From NCBI GenBank assembly GCA_024641555.1, contig JAHECV010000001.1, forward strand, positions 20,562 through 84,561: 64,000 bases of DNA. The letters are read 5' to 3'. Shown piece after piece: positions 8,654 to 21,938 of the stretch (positions are counted from its first letter, which is position 1; every line of letters begins with the position of its first letter). The position numbers and the translations under genes were made by a program. Source of the stretch: Candidatus Planktophila sp. (GTDB lineage: Bacteria > Actinomycetota > Actinomycetes > Nanopelagicales > Nanopelagicaceae). The notes beneath the pieces are model-generated. The model ran no database searches. It saw only the letters and a program-made list of their open reading frames with translations, and had not been told where the DNA came from.

Positions 8654-10146
8654 TTAAAAAAACTGCCGCGCAAATGTCGGCATCACTTACATCAGGGGAG
8701 ACAACTTCAGTTGCCCTTACCCAAAGCCATTTAGATCGCATCAGCGAAGTTGATCCAAAGGTAAAAGCTTTTCTACATATAGATGGTGATAACGCGCTTA
8801 CTCAAGCGGCAAAGGTTGACGCAGAACGCGCTGCTGGAAAGAAGTTGCATCCTCTTGCTGGTGTTCCGCTCGCGTTGAAAGATGTTTTGGCTCAAGAAGG
8901 CGTTCCAACAACTGCCGGCTCAAAGATATTACAAGGGTGGAAACCACCATATGACTCAACAGTCGTCGCAAAATTAAAACAAGCTGGCGTTGTAATTCTT
9001 GGTAAAACTAATATGGATGAATTCGCGATGGGTTCATCAACTGAAAACTCGGGCTATGGTCCAACTTTTAACCCATGGGATTTAACTCGTACACCAGGCG
9101 GCTCAAGTGGTGGATCGGCAGCGGCAGTTAGCGCATTTGAAGCACCGCTCGCCGTCGGATCAGATACGGGTGGTTCGATTCGCCAGCCAGCTGCCTTAAC
9201 CGGAATCGTTGGAGTTCGCCCAACTTATGGCGCAGTTTCGCGCTACGGACTAATCGCTTACTCATCAAGCCTTGATCAAGCGGGTCCATTCGGGCGCACT
9301 GTTTTGGATACCGCGATGTTGCATGAAGTAATGGCCGGACATGATCCTAAGGATGCAACAAGTATCAACGCGCCTGTTCCAAGCGTTGTTGCGGCGGCGC
9401 GCAGTGCAGATGTAAAGGGCAAAAAAATTGGAGTTATCAAGCAGTTACAGGGCGAGGGTTATCAAAACGGCGTCTTAGCTCGCTTTAACGAATCGCTCGA
9501 AACTCTTGCCTCACTTGGCGCTGAAATCGTTGAAGTCGACTGCCCAAGTTTCGAATTTGCACTTGCCGCGTACTACTTGATCGCACCGTCTGAATGTTCT
9601 TCCAACTTAGCGCGCTTTGATGCTATGCGTTACGGCTTACGTACAGGTGATGTAAATGGTGCATCCGCAGAGTCGGTAATGAATGCAACCCGTGAAGCTG
9701 GATTTGGTCGCGAAGTTAAGCGACGAATCATCCTCGGCACTTATGCGCTCTCATCGGGCTATTACGATGCCTACTACGGTAGCGCGCAGAAGATTCGCAC
9801 TTTGATAATCGAAGATTACAAGAAGGCGTTTACGCAAGCTGATGTATTGGTTTCACCAACATCGCCAATTACCGCATTTAAGATCGGTGAAAAATCAGAA
9901 GATCCCATCGCCATGTATTTGGCAGATGTAGCGACGATTCCAGTAAACCTTGCTGGTATCTGCGGCATGAGTCTTCCTGCAGGTTTGGCAGACGAAGATG
10001 GCCTACCAGTTGGTTTTCAGATCATGGCGCCAGCGATGCAAGATCAGCGGCTATACGAAGTAGGCGGAGCCCTTGAAGCAGCGCTGGTTAGCAAATGGGG
10101 CGGATATTTAATTGATCAAGTTCCCGCTTTGGGAGGTGCCAAGTAA
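8650..10146 (+). CDS. gatA: Asp/Glu-tRNA amidotransferase subunit A (amidase)
   Basis: Glutaminase subunit of GatCAB; it releases ammonia from glutamine for transamidation by GatB. The 498 residues belong to the amidase-signature family, with the Ser-cisSer-Lys triad at Lys77 (ALKD), Ser152 (GGSSGGSAA) and Ser176 ([11 protein letters not shown]). Start overlaps gatC by 4 bp and the stop shares one base with the gatB start, so the three genes form a tightly coupled operon. Confidence 0.97.
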   Translation: MIKKTAAQMSASLTSGETTSVALTQSHLDRISEVDPKVKAFLHIDGDNALTQAAKVDAERAAGKKLHPLAGVPLALKDVLAQEGVPTTAGSKILQGWKPPYDSTVVAKLKQAGVVILGKTNMDEFAMGSSTENSGYGPTFNPWDLTRTPGGSSGGSAAAVSAFEAPLAVGSDTGGSIRQPAALTGIVGVRPTYGAVSRYGLIAYSSSLDQAGPFGRTVLDTAMLHEVMAGHDPKDATSINAPVPSVVAAARSADVKGKKIGVIKQLQGEGYQNGVLARFNESLETLASLGAEIVEVDCPSFEFALAAYYLIAPSECSSNLARFDAMRYGLRTGDVNGASAESVMNATREAGFGREVKRRIILGTYALSSGYYDAYYGSAQKIRTLIIEDYKKAFTQADVLVSPTSPITAFKIGEKSEDPIAMYLADVATIPVNLAGICGMSLPAGLADEDGLPVGFQIMAPAMQDQRLYEVGGALEAALVSKWGGYLIDQVPALGGAK

Positions 10147-11654
10147 TGGCTATTTCCTACGATGATGTAATTGCAAAGTACGAACCAGTGCTCGGACTGG
10201 AAGTTCACGTAGAACTAAATACCGAATCCAAAATGTTTTGTGCTTGCAGCACCAAATTTGGCGGCGAACCAAATACCCAAACCTGCCCTGTTTGCTTGGC
10301 GCTTCCTGGAGCGCTGCCAGTTGTAAATGCAACAGCGATTGAATCAACTATCAAGATTGGCTTGGCGCTTAACTGTCAGATCGCCCCGTACAGCCGCTTT
10401 GCCCGGAAAAACTATTTCTATCCAGATATGCCAAAGAACTTCCAGATTTCGCAATACGACGAACCAATTTGTTTTGATGGTTATGTTGATGTTGAAATTG
10501 AAACTGAAGAAGGTCCGAAGCAGTTCCGCATTGAAATTGAGCGCGTTCATATGGAAGAAGACACCGGAAAGTCGTTGCACGTGGGCGGGGCAACCGGTCG
10601 TATCCATGGCGCGGAATACTCGCTTCTTGATTACAACCGTGCCGGTATTCCACTCGTTGAAATTGTTACCAAGATTGTTCCTGGCACCGGCAAGTATGCG
10701 CCGGAAGTTGCTAAGGCATATGTTGCCGAACTCCGCGACATATTGCGCGGATTAAAGGTTTCGGATGTGAAGATGGAGCAAGGATCGCTGCGTTGCGATG
10801 CCAACGTTTCACTTCGCTTAATTGGATCTGATGTTCTTGGAACGCGCTCTGAAACCAAGAACGTGAACTCACTTCGCTCAGTCGAGCGAGCGATTCGCGG
10901 TGAGATGGCTCGCCATGCTGAACTGCTAAATGACGGTCAGAAAGTTAAGCAAGAGACCCGCCACTTCCAAGAAGATACTGGGCTAACTCGTTCCGGACGC
11001 TCAAAAGAACAAGCCGAGGATTATCGCTATTTCCCAGAACCAGATCTGGTACCTGTTGCACCCGATGCTGCCTGGATCGAAATTCTTCGCAGTCAATTAC
11101 CAGAGCGACCTTCGCTACGTCGTAAGCGCTTGAAAGAAGAGTGGTCGGTTCCTGATAAAGAGATGGCCGCAATGATTAACGCTGATGTTCTAGATATCGT
11201 TGAAGCAACAGTTCTTCTTGGCGCGGAACCAACGAAGGCGCGTACTTGGTGGCTGGGAGAGATTTCCCGCATTGCAAATGAGAAAGAGTCAGCGATTCAA
11301 GACCTTGCAATTACACCCGCCGATGTCGCTGAAATTGTGGCACTCGTAGCCGCTGGTGAACTTACCGATAAGTTGGCGCGCCAAGTCGTCGAAGGAGTAA
11401 TTGCTGGCGAAGGTAAACCTTCAGAAGTTGTGGCAAAGCGCGGAATTAAAGTTGTAAATGACGACGGGGCACTTATGGCTGCGATTGAAAAAGTTTGCGC
11501 AGAACAAGCAGAGACTGCAGATAAAGTGCGTAACGGCCATCTTCCGGCAGCGGGTGCGTTAATTGGCGCAGTTATGAAAGAGACAAAGGGCCAAGCAGAT
11601 GCTGCTCGTGTACGAGAGCTTCTACTTGGCCACCTTGGACAAGCGACTTCTTAA
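10146..11654 (+). CDS. gatB: Asp/Glu-tRNA amidotransferase subunit B
   Basis: Kinase/transamidase subunit of GatCAB that binds the misacylated tRNA. The 502 residues start with the cradle domain ([37 protein letters not shown] with Zn-type cysteines), continue with the [16 protein letters not shown] segment and end with the helical and YqeY-like tRNA-binding tail. Its start overlaps the gatA stop by one base. It is convergent with the exporter gene, with 9 bp between stops and no clear terminator. Confidence 0.97.
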   Translation: MAISYDDVIAKYEPVLGLEVHVELNTESKMFCACSTKFGGEPNTQTCPVCLALPGALPVVNATAIESTIKIGLALNCQIAPYSRFARKNYFYPDMPKNFQISQYDEPICFDGYVDVEIETEEGPKQFRIEIERVHMEEDTGKSLHVGGATGRIHGAEYSLLDYNRAGIPLVEIVTKIVPGTGKYAPEVAKAYVAELRDILRGLKVSDVKMEQGSLRCDANVSLRLIGSDVLGTRSETKNVNSLRSVERAIRGEMARHAELLNDGQKVKQETRHFQEDTGLTRSGRSKEQAEDYRYFPEPDLVPVAPDAAWIEILRSQLPERPSLRRKRLKEEWSVPDKEMAAMINADVLDIVEATVLLGAEPTKARTWWLGEISRIANEKESAIQDLAITPADVAEIVALVAAGELTDKLARQVVEGVIAGEGKPSEVVAKRGIKVVNDDGALMAAIEKVCAEQAETADKVRNGHLPAAGALIGAVMKETKGQADAARVRELLLGHLGQATS

Positions 11655-11663
11655 CTATTTTCT

Positions 11664-13136
11664 TTAGTGAATTGAAACGCCCTCAGTTTCAACGAGCGAT
11701 TCTTTTCCGATATTAATAAAGAAGAAGAGCACTACTGCACCAACAAATAGCAGCGCCGCGCTGAATTTAAATGCCACTGTGAATCCGTGGGTCATGGCAA
11801 ATGGCTGAACCATTTTGCCTAGTTCGGTATGTGCTGCTGCGTAAGTTGTTGTCGCAGTTGCTGCAACAGTGTTTAGTAGCGCCGTGCCGAGTGAACCGCC
11901 GATCTGCTGTGATGTGTTAACCATCGCACTTGCAACTCCAGTGTCATGGCTTGAAACGCCATGAAGTGATGTTGAAGTTAGTGGAATGAAGACCAAAGCC
12001 ATTCCGCTGGACATAATCAAGAGCGAAGGAAGCACATGTGTTGAGTAAGCGGTTTCAGGGGTGATTCGAGTCATCATTAGCAAGCCAATTCCAGCAAAAA
12101 TCAGACCAGGAACCATAAGTGGCTTAGGTCCGAGCTTTGGCAAGAGTTGAGATGCGATACCAGCGAAGACGATGATTCCGGCAGTAAACGGCAAGAACGC
12201 GAATCCTGATTTAAGTGGTGAGTAGCCAAGGATTACTTGTAGGTAAAGTCCAAGGAATAAAAACATTGAAAAGAGTCCGGCACCTACAACAAGCGAGCCT
12301 AGGTATGAACCGCCACGGTTGCGTTCAGTTACTACGCGAAGTGGCATTAATGGATTGGCAACCTTCATTTCAATTACTACGAAGATCACGAGCAGAGCCG
12401 CGGCGGCGACCAAGAACGAGATAGTTGTTGCAGATGACCAGCCCTTGGTGGCGGCTTCATTAAATCCGTAAGTGAGTGAGAAGAGTCCGGCTGTCGCAGT
12501 GATAACGCCAGGAATGTCGTAAGTGTTATCGCCTTCGGCCTTAGATTCGTGAACGAACTTGATGGCTAAGGACGCCGCAATAATTGCAATCGGAGTATTT
12601 ACACCAAGGCACCAACGCCATGAGAAGAACTCGGTCAGAGTACCTCCAAGGATTAGACCAATGGCTGCGCCGCCACCTGAGATTGCACCAATAACTCCGA
12701 ATGCTTTTGCGCGTTCAGCGGGCACAGTAAATGTCACTGAGATGATTGCGAGAGCAGCGGGGGCCAAGAGCGCTCCGAATACGCCTTGCAACGCACGTGA
12801 TGCAAAAAGCATGCCTTGTGTAGTTGCGATTCCACCAAGGGCCGAAGCGGCTGCGAATCCAATTAATCCGACCAAGAAAATCTTCTTGCGTCCCATGTAA
12901 TCGCCGATGCGACCGCCTAGCAAAAGAAGTGAACCAAATGCCAAGGTGTAGGCAGTGATAACCCATTGTTGATTTGCATCGCTAATTCCCAAATCAATTT
13001 TGGCGCTTGGGATGGCAATATTCATGATCGAACCATCTAGAACGATCATCAACTGAGAAATGGCAATAACAAATAAGGTGCGCCATCTAGTTGGATCAAG
13101 TCCATCGGTTCCGACTGCTACAGGCTTTTTTGACAC
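11664..13136 (-). CDS. MFS multidrug exporter, DHA2 (EmrB/QacA-type)
   Basis: A 490-residue proton-driven major facilitator of the 14-segment drug:H+ antiporter family. Evidence includes the first helix with LDGSIMNIAIPSA, the loop motif GGRIGDYMGRKKIF between helices 2 and 3, and the antiporter helix ALAIISVTF with a glycine-rich run (GAISGGGAAIGLILGG). It sits in the inner membrane; the substrate cannot be read from sequence. The GTG start at 13136 has a clear GAGGAG site upstream. It is divergent from ilvD (about 75 bp between starts) and convergent with gatB. Confidence 0.88.
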   Translation of the reverse strand: MSKKPVAVGTDGLDPTRWRTLFVIAISQLMIVLDGSIMNIAIPSAKIDLGISDANQQWVITAYTLAFGSLLLLGGRIGDYMGRKKIFLVGLIGFAAASALGGIATTQGMLFASRALQGVFGALLAPAALAIISVTFTVPAERAKAFGVIGAISGGGAAIGLILGGTLTEFFSWRWCLGVNTPIAIIAASLAIKFVHESKAEGDNTYDIPGVITATAGLFSLTYGFNEAATKGWSSATTISFLVAAAALLVIFVVIEMKVANPLMPLRVVTERNRGGSYLGSLVVGAGLFSMFLFLGLYLQVILGYSPLKSGFAFLPFTAGIIVFAGIASQLLPKLGPKPLMVPGLIFAGIGLLMMTRITPETAYSTHVLPSLLIMSSGMALVFIPLTSTSLHGVSSHDTGVASAMVNTSQQIGGSLGTALLNTVAATATTTYAAAHTELGKMVQPFAMTHGFTVAFKFSAALLFVGAVVLFFFINIGKESLVETEGVSIH

Positions 13137-13174
13137 AAGGATCTCCTCTAAAAGGTAAGCAAATTGGTTAAGAA

Positions 13175-13204
13175 TTGAAGTGAATGAGTGGAGTCTATTA
13201 GACT
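13175..13204 (+). promoter_or_regulatory. Promoter of ilvD, leaderless
   Basis: TTGAAG (13175-13180) and TAGACT (13199-13204) are 18 bp apart. The -10 ends 7 nt before the ATG at 13212, so transcription should start at or next to the start codon. This rules out an upstream GTG at 13188, which lies inside the promoter. Confidence 0.7.
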
Positions 13205-13211
13205 TGCCACC

Positions 13212-14885
13212 ATGTCGCAGATGAAGCCACGCTCCGGTTTAGTCACAGATGGATTAGAACGCGCACCTGCTCGCGGAATGCTCCGTGCAGTAGGAATGGG
13301 AGATGAAGATTGGGTTAAACCTCAAATCGGTATCGCTTCTTCGTGGAATGAAATTACCCCTTGCAACTTATCCCTTGATCGCTTGGCGAAAGCTTCAAAG
13401 CAAGGCGTAATCGATGCCGGTGGCTTTCCAATGCAATTTGGCACAATTTCCGTCTCTGATGGAATTTCCATGGGACACGAAGGCATGCACTTCTCATTAG
13501 TCTCACGTGAAGTAATTGCAGATTCAGTTGAAACTGTTATGCAAGCCGAACGGCTTGATGGCATGGTCACATTTGCTGGTTGTGACAAATCACTTCCCGG
13601 AATGATGATGGCTGCCGCACGTATAGATGTCGCATCCGTTTTTGTTTACGCCGGATCAACTCTTCCTGGCCAAGTCGATGGCAAAGATGTAACGATTATC
13701 GATGCATTTGAAGCGGTCGGTGCCTGCGCTCGCGGATTAATTACCCAAGAACGTGTAGATCAAATTGAACGCGCAATTTGTCCCGGCGAAGGCGCTTGTG
13801 GTGGCATGTACACCGCGAACACTATGGCAACCGTTGGTGAAGCAATCGGTCTCTCACTACCAGGTTCCGCTGCCCCTCCCGCGGTTGATCGCCGCCGCGA
13901 TACCTTTGCAGTTAAGTCAGGCGCCGCTGTTGTAAATATGATCAAGCTAGGTTTAACAACTCGCGACATTCTTACCAAGCGCGCATTTGAAAATGCGATC
14001 ACTGCAGTTATGGCGCTCGGCGGCTCAACTAACGCCGTCCTTCACTTGCTTGCAATTGCACATGAAGCTGAAGTTGATTTGTCCCTTGATGATTTTCATC
14101 GCATCGGTTCAAAAGTCCCGCTACTCGGAGATCTAAAGCCTTTCGGTCGTTATGTAATGAGCGATATGGATAAAGTCGGGGGAGTACCTGTAGTTCTCAA
14201 AGCACTTCTAGATGCCGGTTTATTGCACGGTGATGTAATGACTGTTACCGGTCAGACAATGGCTGAAAACTTGGCAGGAATTAATCCTCCAGATGTCGAT
14301 GGCGATATCTTGCATGCGATTTCAACTCCACTTTCTACCGATGTCGGAATTACTATTCTTGGTGGCTCACTTGCTTCCGATGGCGCAGTATGTAAGACCG
14401 CCGGAATCGGTATCGATACTTTTGAAGGTCCAGCACGAGTCTTCGAACGTGAACAAGCAGCGATGGAAGCGCTCGAAAATGGAACGATCCAAGCTGGTGA
14501 TGTAGTTGTTATTCGCTATGAAGGCCCTAAGGGCGGACCAGGTATGCGCGAGATGTTGATGATCACCGGCGCAATCAAAGGTGCAGGTCTCGGAAAATCA
14601 ACGCTGCTTCTAACCGATGGTCGCTTCTCTGGTGGATCAACTGGTCTTTGTGTTGGACACGTTGCACCAGAAGCAGTCGATGGTGGACCAATTGCATTTA
14701 TCAAAGATGGCGATCGAATTCGCATCGATATTAAAGCGCGCACCTTGGATCTCTTAGTTGATCCGGCTGAACTAGAAGCTCGCAAGGCCGGCTGGAAACC
14801 ACTTGCCCATAAGTACACCCGAGGCGTCTTGGCCAAGTATTCAAAGACGGTGGGCTCAGCCTCAAAGGGCGCGGTCTGCGGCTAG
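13212..14885 (+). CDS. ilvD: Dihydroxy-acid dehydratase
   Basis: Fe-S enzyme that dehydrates dihydroxy acids to 2-keto acids in isoleucine and valine synthesis. The 557 residues start [14 protein letters not shown]. Cluster cysteines are Cys51 (TPCNLSLD), Cys124 (GCDKSLPGM) and Cys196 ([14 protein letters not shown]). The C-terminal motifs GRFSGGST and GHVAPEA are intact. The start is fixed by the promoter, whose -10 overlaps the alternative upstream start. It is the one ilv gene in the window outside the attenuated operon and carries no attenuator, so it may be regulated separately. Confidence 0.96.
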   Translation: MSQMKPRSGLVTDGLERAPARGMLRAVGMGDEDWVKPQIGIASSWNEITPCNLSLDRLAKASKQGVIDAGGFPMQFGTISVSDGISMGHEGMHFSLVSREVIADSVETVMQAERLDGMVTFAGCDKSLPGMMMAAARIDVASVFVYAGSTLPGQVDGKDVTIIDAFEAVGACARGLITQERVDQIERAICPGEGACGGMYTANTMATVGEAIGLSLPGSAAPPAVDRRRDTFAVKSGAAVVNMIKLGLTTRDILTKRAFENAITAVMALGGSTNAVLHLLAIAHEAEVDLSLDDFHRIGSKVPLLGDLKPFGRYVMSDMDKVGGVPVVLKALLDAGLLHGDVMTVTGQTMAENLAGINPPDVDGDILHAISTPLSTDVGITILGGSLASDGAVCKTAGIGIDTFEGPARVFEREQAAMEALENGTIQAGDVVVIRYEGPKGGPGMREMLMITGAIKGAGLGKSTLLLTDGRFSGGSTGLCVGHVAPEAVDGGPIAFIKDGDRIRIDIKARTLDLLVDPAELEARKAGWKPLAHKYTRGVLAKYSKTVGSASKGAVCG

Positions 14886-14915
14886 TTTCACAATTTGAGA
14901 CTTACATCTCAAGCC

Positions 14916-14945
14916 TTGACTCGCTGCCCGTCGGCGTTGGAGAAT
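14916..14945 (+). promoter_or_regulatory. Promoter of the ilvB leader and operon
   Basis: TTGACT (14916-14921) and GAGAAT (14940-14945) with an 18-bp spacer. Transcription should begin near 14952, the first base of the leader-peptide ATG, so the leader peptide itself is probably leaderless. Confidence 0.6.
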
Positions 14946-14951
14946 ACTCAC

Positions 14952-15008
14952 ATGTCAAAGAAGTTCGCGCTTATCTCGTCATCAGTGATTGTGGTGGTGA
15001 TTGGGTAG
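14952..15008 (+). CDS. ilv operon leader peptide
   Basis: An 18-codon reading frame, MSKKFALISSSVIVVVIG, with eight regulated residues (one Leu, three Ile, four Val) among the last twelve. It ends at TAG 15006-15008, right where the competing hairpin begins. There is no Shine-Dalgarno sequence; the -10 is 6 nt upstream, so it should be read leaderless. Ribosome stalling at the Val/Ile run would sense shortage of charged tRNA-Val and tRNA-Ile. Leader peptides of this kind precede ilvB in other actinobacteria such as Corynebacterium glutamicum. Confidence 0.85.
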   Translation: MSKKFALISSSVIVVVIG

Positions 15009-15035
15009 CGCGTGCCTTTTTAACGCACGCGCCCT
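15003..15035 (+). promoter_or_regulatory. Antiterminator hairpin of the ilv attenuator
   Basis: A perfect 8-bp stem GCGCGTGC (15008-15015) with GCACGCGC (15025-15032) and a 9-nt loop. Past a TA bulge it can extend by pairing GGG (15003-15005) with CCT (15033-15035), which takes bases from the left arm of the terminator. A ribosome stalled in the Ile/Val codons would leave this free to form; one that reaches the stop codon would cover it. Confidence 0.65.
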
Positions 15036-15056
15036 CAGATCCTCTGAGGGTTTTTT
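15032..15056 (+). terminator. Attenuator terminator before ilvB
   Basis: CCCTCAG (15032-15038) pairs with CTGAGGG (15044-15050) around a 5-nt loop and is followed by six T. It lies between the leader peptide and ilvB, shares its first base with the competing hairpin, and should abort transcription when branched-chain amino acids are plentiful. Confidence 0.9.
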
Positions 15057-15124
15057 CATTTACGAAATAAAAGTAAGAAATCTAAAGCAGAAACCAAAAC
15101 GATAGTAAGGAAAGGAGTAAGAAG

Positions 15125-16884
15125 ATGGCGCACATTCCAACGGCCAACGGCACGTCAATGACAGGAGCTACTTCATTGGTGAAAAGCCTCGAAGCAGCCA
15201 ATGTAGATGTGATGTTTGGATTGCCAGGCGGTGCGATTCTTCCTGCTTACGATCCGATCTTTGATTCAACTATTCGCCATATTTTGGTACGCCACGAACA
15301 AGGCGCAGGCCACGCCGCTACTGGATATGCGCAAGTCACCGGTCGCGCCGGCGTCTGCATCGCAACTTCTGGTCCTGGTGCCACAAACTTGGTTACACCT
15401 TTGATGGATGCGGCAATGGATTCGGTTCCACTAGTTGCAATCACCGGCCAGGTTCCATCTGCGGCTATCGGCACTGATGCATTTCAAGAAGCCGATATTC
15501 GCGGCATCACAATGCCGTTTACTAAGCACAATTATTTAGTTACCGATCCTGCTGAAATCCCTGGCGTTATCGCCGAAGCTTTCCACATTGCCACAACTGG
15601 CCGTCCCGGTCCGGTTCTTGTCGATGTTGCCAAAGATGCTCTGCAGAAGATGACTACTTTTAATTGGCCAACATCAATCAAACTTGCTGGCTACAACCCA
15701 AAGACCACTCCTGATGCACAGGCGATCACAGATGCTGCTGCGCTTATCGCACAATCTTCAAAGCCGGTCTTCTATGTTGGCGGCGGCGTTATTAAAGCGA
15801 ATGCTCATAAAGAATTACGACAGCTAGTTGAACAACTTGGCGCGCCTGTTGTCACAACGCTTATGGCACGAGGTGCCTTCCCAGATTCACATCCATTACA
15901 TATGGGTATGCCTGGAATGCACGGAACAGTTGCTGCTGTTACCGCGCTTCAAAAAGCCGATTTACTAATCACTTTAGGTGCTCGATTTGACGATCGCGTT
16001 ACCGGAAAACTTTCAACTTTTGCGCAGAATGCGAAAGTTCTTCATGTCGATATTGATCCTGCTGAAATTGGAAAGAACCGACATGCAGATGTCGCGGTGG
16101 TTGCCGATGTAAAGCAAGCAATTTCCGCACTCATTCCTGCGCTAAAGGCAGCTCTTGCCAAGAACCAACCAGATCTTTCAACTTGGCTGCGCCAAATGAA
16201 TTCACTTAAAGCTACTTATCCATTGGGTTATGACCAGCCTGAAGATGGTTCGCTTTCACCACAACATGTAATTCAACGAATCGGACAGATCTCAGGAACC
16301 GACACCATATTTACCGCTGGCGTTGGGCAACATCAGATGTGGGCTTCACAATTTATTTCATACGAACATCCACGCACCTGGCTTAACTCAGGTGGTGCCG
16401 GCACTATGGGTTACGGCGTACCTGCCGCAATGGGTGCAAAAGTTGGCGCACCAGATTCAACTGTTTGGGCGATAGATGGCGATGGTTGTTTCCAGATGAC
16501 CAATCAAGAACTCGTCACATGCGCGCTCAATAATATTCCAATCAAGGTTGCAATTATTAATAACGAATCTCTCGGCATGGTTCGCCAGTGGCAGACACTT
16601 TTCTACGAAGGTCGTTATTCAAATACTAATCTTGAATCAAAGCGCGTTCCTAACTTTCCGATGCTCGCCGAAAGCATGGGTTGCGTTGGACTTTCTTGTG
16701 AACGCCCTGAAGATTTGGATAAGACCATCGAAAAAGCGATGTCAATAAATGACCAACCAGTTGTTGTTGATTTCCGCGTTCATCGCGATGCCATGGTTTG
16801 GCCGATGGTCGCAGCCGGAACTTCTAATGATGAAATCATGATCGCACGCGCTACTGCGCCTGACTGGGATTCACAGGAGCTCTA

Positions 16885-16885
<1 letters not shown>
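15125..16885 (+). CDS. ilvB: Acetolactate synthase, large (catalytic) subunit
   Basis: ThDP- and FAD-dependent condensation of two pyruvates, or pyruvate plus 2-ketobutyrate, the first common step to valine, leucine and isoleucine. The 586 residues show the cofactor glutamate Glu58 in [15 protein letters not shown], the FAD-binding middle domain, and the ThDP/Mg motif GDG (452-454) ending in the NN of IKVAIINN. The start follows an AAAGGAG site, 70 bp past the attenuator terminator. The stop shares one base with ilvN. Confidence 0.96.
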
Positions 16886-19809
<2,924 letters not shown>

Positions 19810-19822
19810 TAGAAAGATTAAA

Positions 19823-20857
19823 ATGAAGAATATAAATCTTGCCGTTATCGCAGGCGATGGCATAGGGCCAGAAGTTGTTGCCCAGGGCCTCCGCGTTCTC
19901 GATAAGGTCGCGGCTAAGTACAACGTAACTTTCACCAAGACTGATTATGATCTTGGCGCAGGTTATTGGCATCGCACTGGAGAAGTACTTCCTGACTCAG
20001 TTCTTGCTGAAATCGCTAAGGCCGATGTCATCTTGCTTGGCGCAGTTGGCGACCCAACTGTTCCAAGTGGAGTTCTAGAACGCGGTTTGCTACTAAAACT
20101 CCGTTTTGCATTCGATCATTACATCAATTTGCGCCCAGCAATTTTGCGTGCAGGAGTAACCGGTCCACTTGCCACGAAAGCGCCAATTGATTTCATCGTG
20201 GTTCGTGAAGGAACCGAAGGACCATACGTTGGCGCTGGCGGAGTTCTCGCAGAAGGTACTGATGCCGAAATCGCGACAGAAGAGTCTCTAAATACTCGAC
20301 GCGGTGCGGAGCGAGTAATTCGTGATGCATTTGCTCGCGCCCAAAAGCGTGATCGCAAGAAGTTAACTCTGGTTCACAAGAACAACGTTTTAACACGTGC
20401 TGGCAGCCTTTGGACGCGTACCTTCAATGAAGTTGCTAAAGAGTTTCCGGGCGTGACAACTGATTATCTTCACGTTGATGCCGCTTCAATGTTCTTTGTT
20501 ACAAATCCAGAGCGCTTTGATGTTGTTGTAACCGACAATTTATTTGGAGATATCTTGACCGATATTGCTGCAGCTATCTGTGGGGGCATTGGACTCGCCG
20601 CTTCTGGAAATATAAATCCAACTGGCGCATTTCCGTCGATGTTCGAGCCGGTACACGGTTCAGCACCAGATATAGCTGGCAAAAACTTGGCCGACCCAAC
20701 TGCAACCGTAATGTCTGTTGCGATGATGATGGATCACTTGGGATTTGCAGATGCCGCTCGCGAGATCGAATCAGCAGTGAATGCCGATTTACTTGTGCGC
20801 GCAGATAAGAAGCGAAGCACTACAGAGATCGGAGATGCGCTTCTCGCGCAACTTTAA
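19823..20857 (+). CDS. leuB: 3-isopropylmalate dehydrogenase
   Basis: NAD-dependent oxidative decarboxylation in leucine synthesis. It probably also acts on beta-methylmalate in the citramalate route to isoleucine, given cimA in the same operon. The 344 residues show AGDGIGPEV near the start, the substrate loop [17 protein letters not shown] and the metal-binding [21 protein letters not shown]. leuA, leuC and leuD are not in the window. It begins 13 bp after serA, with AGAAAG as a weak ribosome binding site. Confidence 0.94.
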   Translation: MKNINLAVIAGDGIGPEVVAQGLRVLDKVAAKYNVTFTKTDYDLGAGYWHRTGEVLPDSVLAEIAKADVILLGAVGDPTVPSGVLERGLLLKLRFAFDHYINLRPAILRAGVTGPLATKAPIDFIVVREGTEGPYVGAGGVLAEGTDAEIATEESLNTRRGAERVIRDAFARAQKRDRKKLTLVHKNNVLTRAGSLWTRTFNEVAKEFPGVTTDYLHVDAASMFFVTNPERFDVVVTDNLFGDILTDIAAAICGGIGLAASGNINPTGAFPSMFEPVHGSAPDIAGKNLADPTATVMSVAMMMDHLGFADAAREIESAVNADLLVRADKKRSTTEIGDALLAQL

Positions 20858-20858
20858 A

Positions 20859-21938
20859 ATGAAGATCACACTAAATCCCAACGCTAAAGATGCCGCGACT
20901 CGCGATGCCTTGGTTGCCGAAGGCGGATTTGGTAAGTACTACACAGACCACATGGTTATTTGCGAATGGACGCAAGATGGTGGCTGGGCCGAACCAGAGT
21001 TAATTCCGTATGGACCAATCTCACTTGATCCAGCAACTGCCGTATTCCATTACGGGCAAGAGATCTTTGAAGGCATGAAGGCGTATCGCCAACCAGATGG
21101 TGGCATCGCACTATTTCGCCCTGAAGCAAATGCCCGTCGCTTTGCAAAATCCGCGGCACGTTTAGCGCTTCCAGAAATGCCCGAAGCGCTCTTCCTGGAA
21201 ACTGTTGAAACTCTCGTAAAGCAAGATGCAGGTTGGGTTCCAAAAAAGGTCGGCGAATCTTTATATATCCGCCCATTTATGATCGCCACCGAAGTTGGTT
21301 TAGGTGTTCGCCCATCAAATAAGGCGACATACATTCTTATCGCAACACCAGCAGGCGCTTACTTTGATCCTTCAAAGGCAGTATCTGTTTGGATCTCAAC
21401 CGAATATGTTCGAGCAGCACAAGGCGGAACTGGTGAGGCAAAGTGCGGCGGCAATTACGCAGCATCGCTTGTTGCACAAAAAGCTGCAGCAAAAGAAGGC
21501 TGCGATCAAGTTGTTTGGATAGATGCTAAAGAGCGCAAGTGGATAGAAGAAATGGGCGGCATGAACCTGTACTTCGTAAAAGGTAAAGGTGCCGCTGCCA
21601 CAATTATCACGCCAAAACTTACTGGCACTTTATTGCCCGGCATCACTCGCGATTCGATCTTGACGGCGGCGAAAGATCTTGGTTACAGAACAGATGAAGT
21701 AATGCTCTCTATCGACGATTGGCGCGAAGGCGTCGCATCCGGTGAGATCACCGAAATCTTTGCCTGCGGAACCGCCGCGGTTGTTTCTCCAGTGGGTCAA
21801 GCCAAGAGTGCAATGGGTACTTGGGTTACCGGCGATGGACAACCTGGTGAAATCACGATGCAGATTCGCAATCACTTACTCGCTATTCAGCACGGCACAA
21901 CCGCAGATAAACACGGCTGGGTTAAAAGAGTTATCTAA
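20859..21938 (+). CDS. ilvE: Branched-chain amino acid aminotransferase
   Basis: PLP-dependent last step of valine, leucine and isoleucine synthesis, using glutamate. The 359 residues belong to fold-type IV aminotransferases of the BCAT2 subtype. The PLP lysine is Lys195 in GEAKCGGNYAASL, followed by QVVWIDAKERKWIEEMGGMNL. The chosen ATG lies one base after the leuB stop; an upstream in-frame start at 20781 would sit deep in leuB and add 26 residues unlike the family. The stop shares a base with the cimA ATG. Confidence 0.94.
   Translation: MKITLNPNAKDAATRDALVAEGGFGKYYTDHMVICEWTQDGGWAEPELIPYGPISLDPATAVFHYGQEIFEGMKAYRQPDGGIALFRPEANARRFAKSAARLALPEMPEALFLETVETLVKQDAGWVPKKVGESLYIRPFMIATEVGLGVRPSNKATYILIATPAGAYFDPSKAVSVWISTEYVRAAQGGTGEAKCGGNYAASLVAQKAAAKEGCDQVVWIDAKERKWIEEMGGMNLYFVKGKGAAATIITPKLTGTLLPGITRDSILTAAKDLGYRTDEVMLSIDDWREGVASGEITEIFACGTAAVVSPVGQAKSAMGTWVTGDGQPGEITMQIRNHLLAIQHGTTADKHGWVKRVI

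Noticed and set aside
13188..13211. Longer ilvD starting at GTG 13188
   Set aside because: The -10 hexamer TAGACT (13199-13204) lies inside this extension, so the codons are very unlikely to be transcribed.
20781..20858. Longer ilvE starting inside leuB
   Set aside because: Would overlap leuB by 77 bp and add residues unlike BCAT proteins; the ATG one base after leuB is the natural start.
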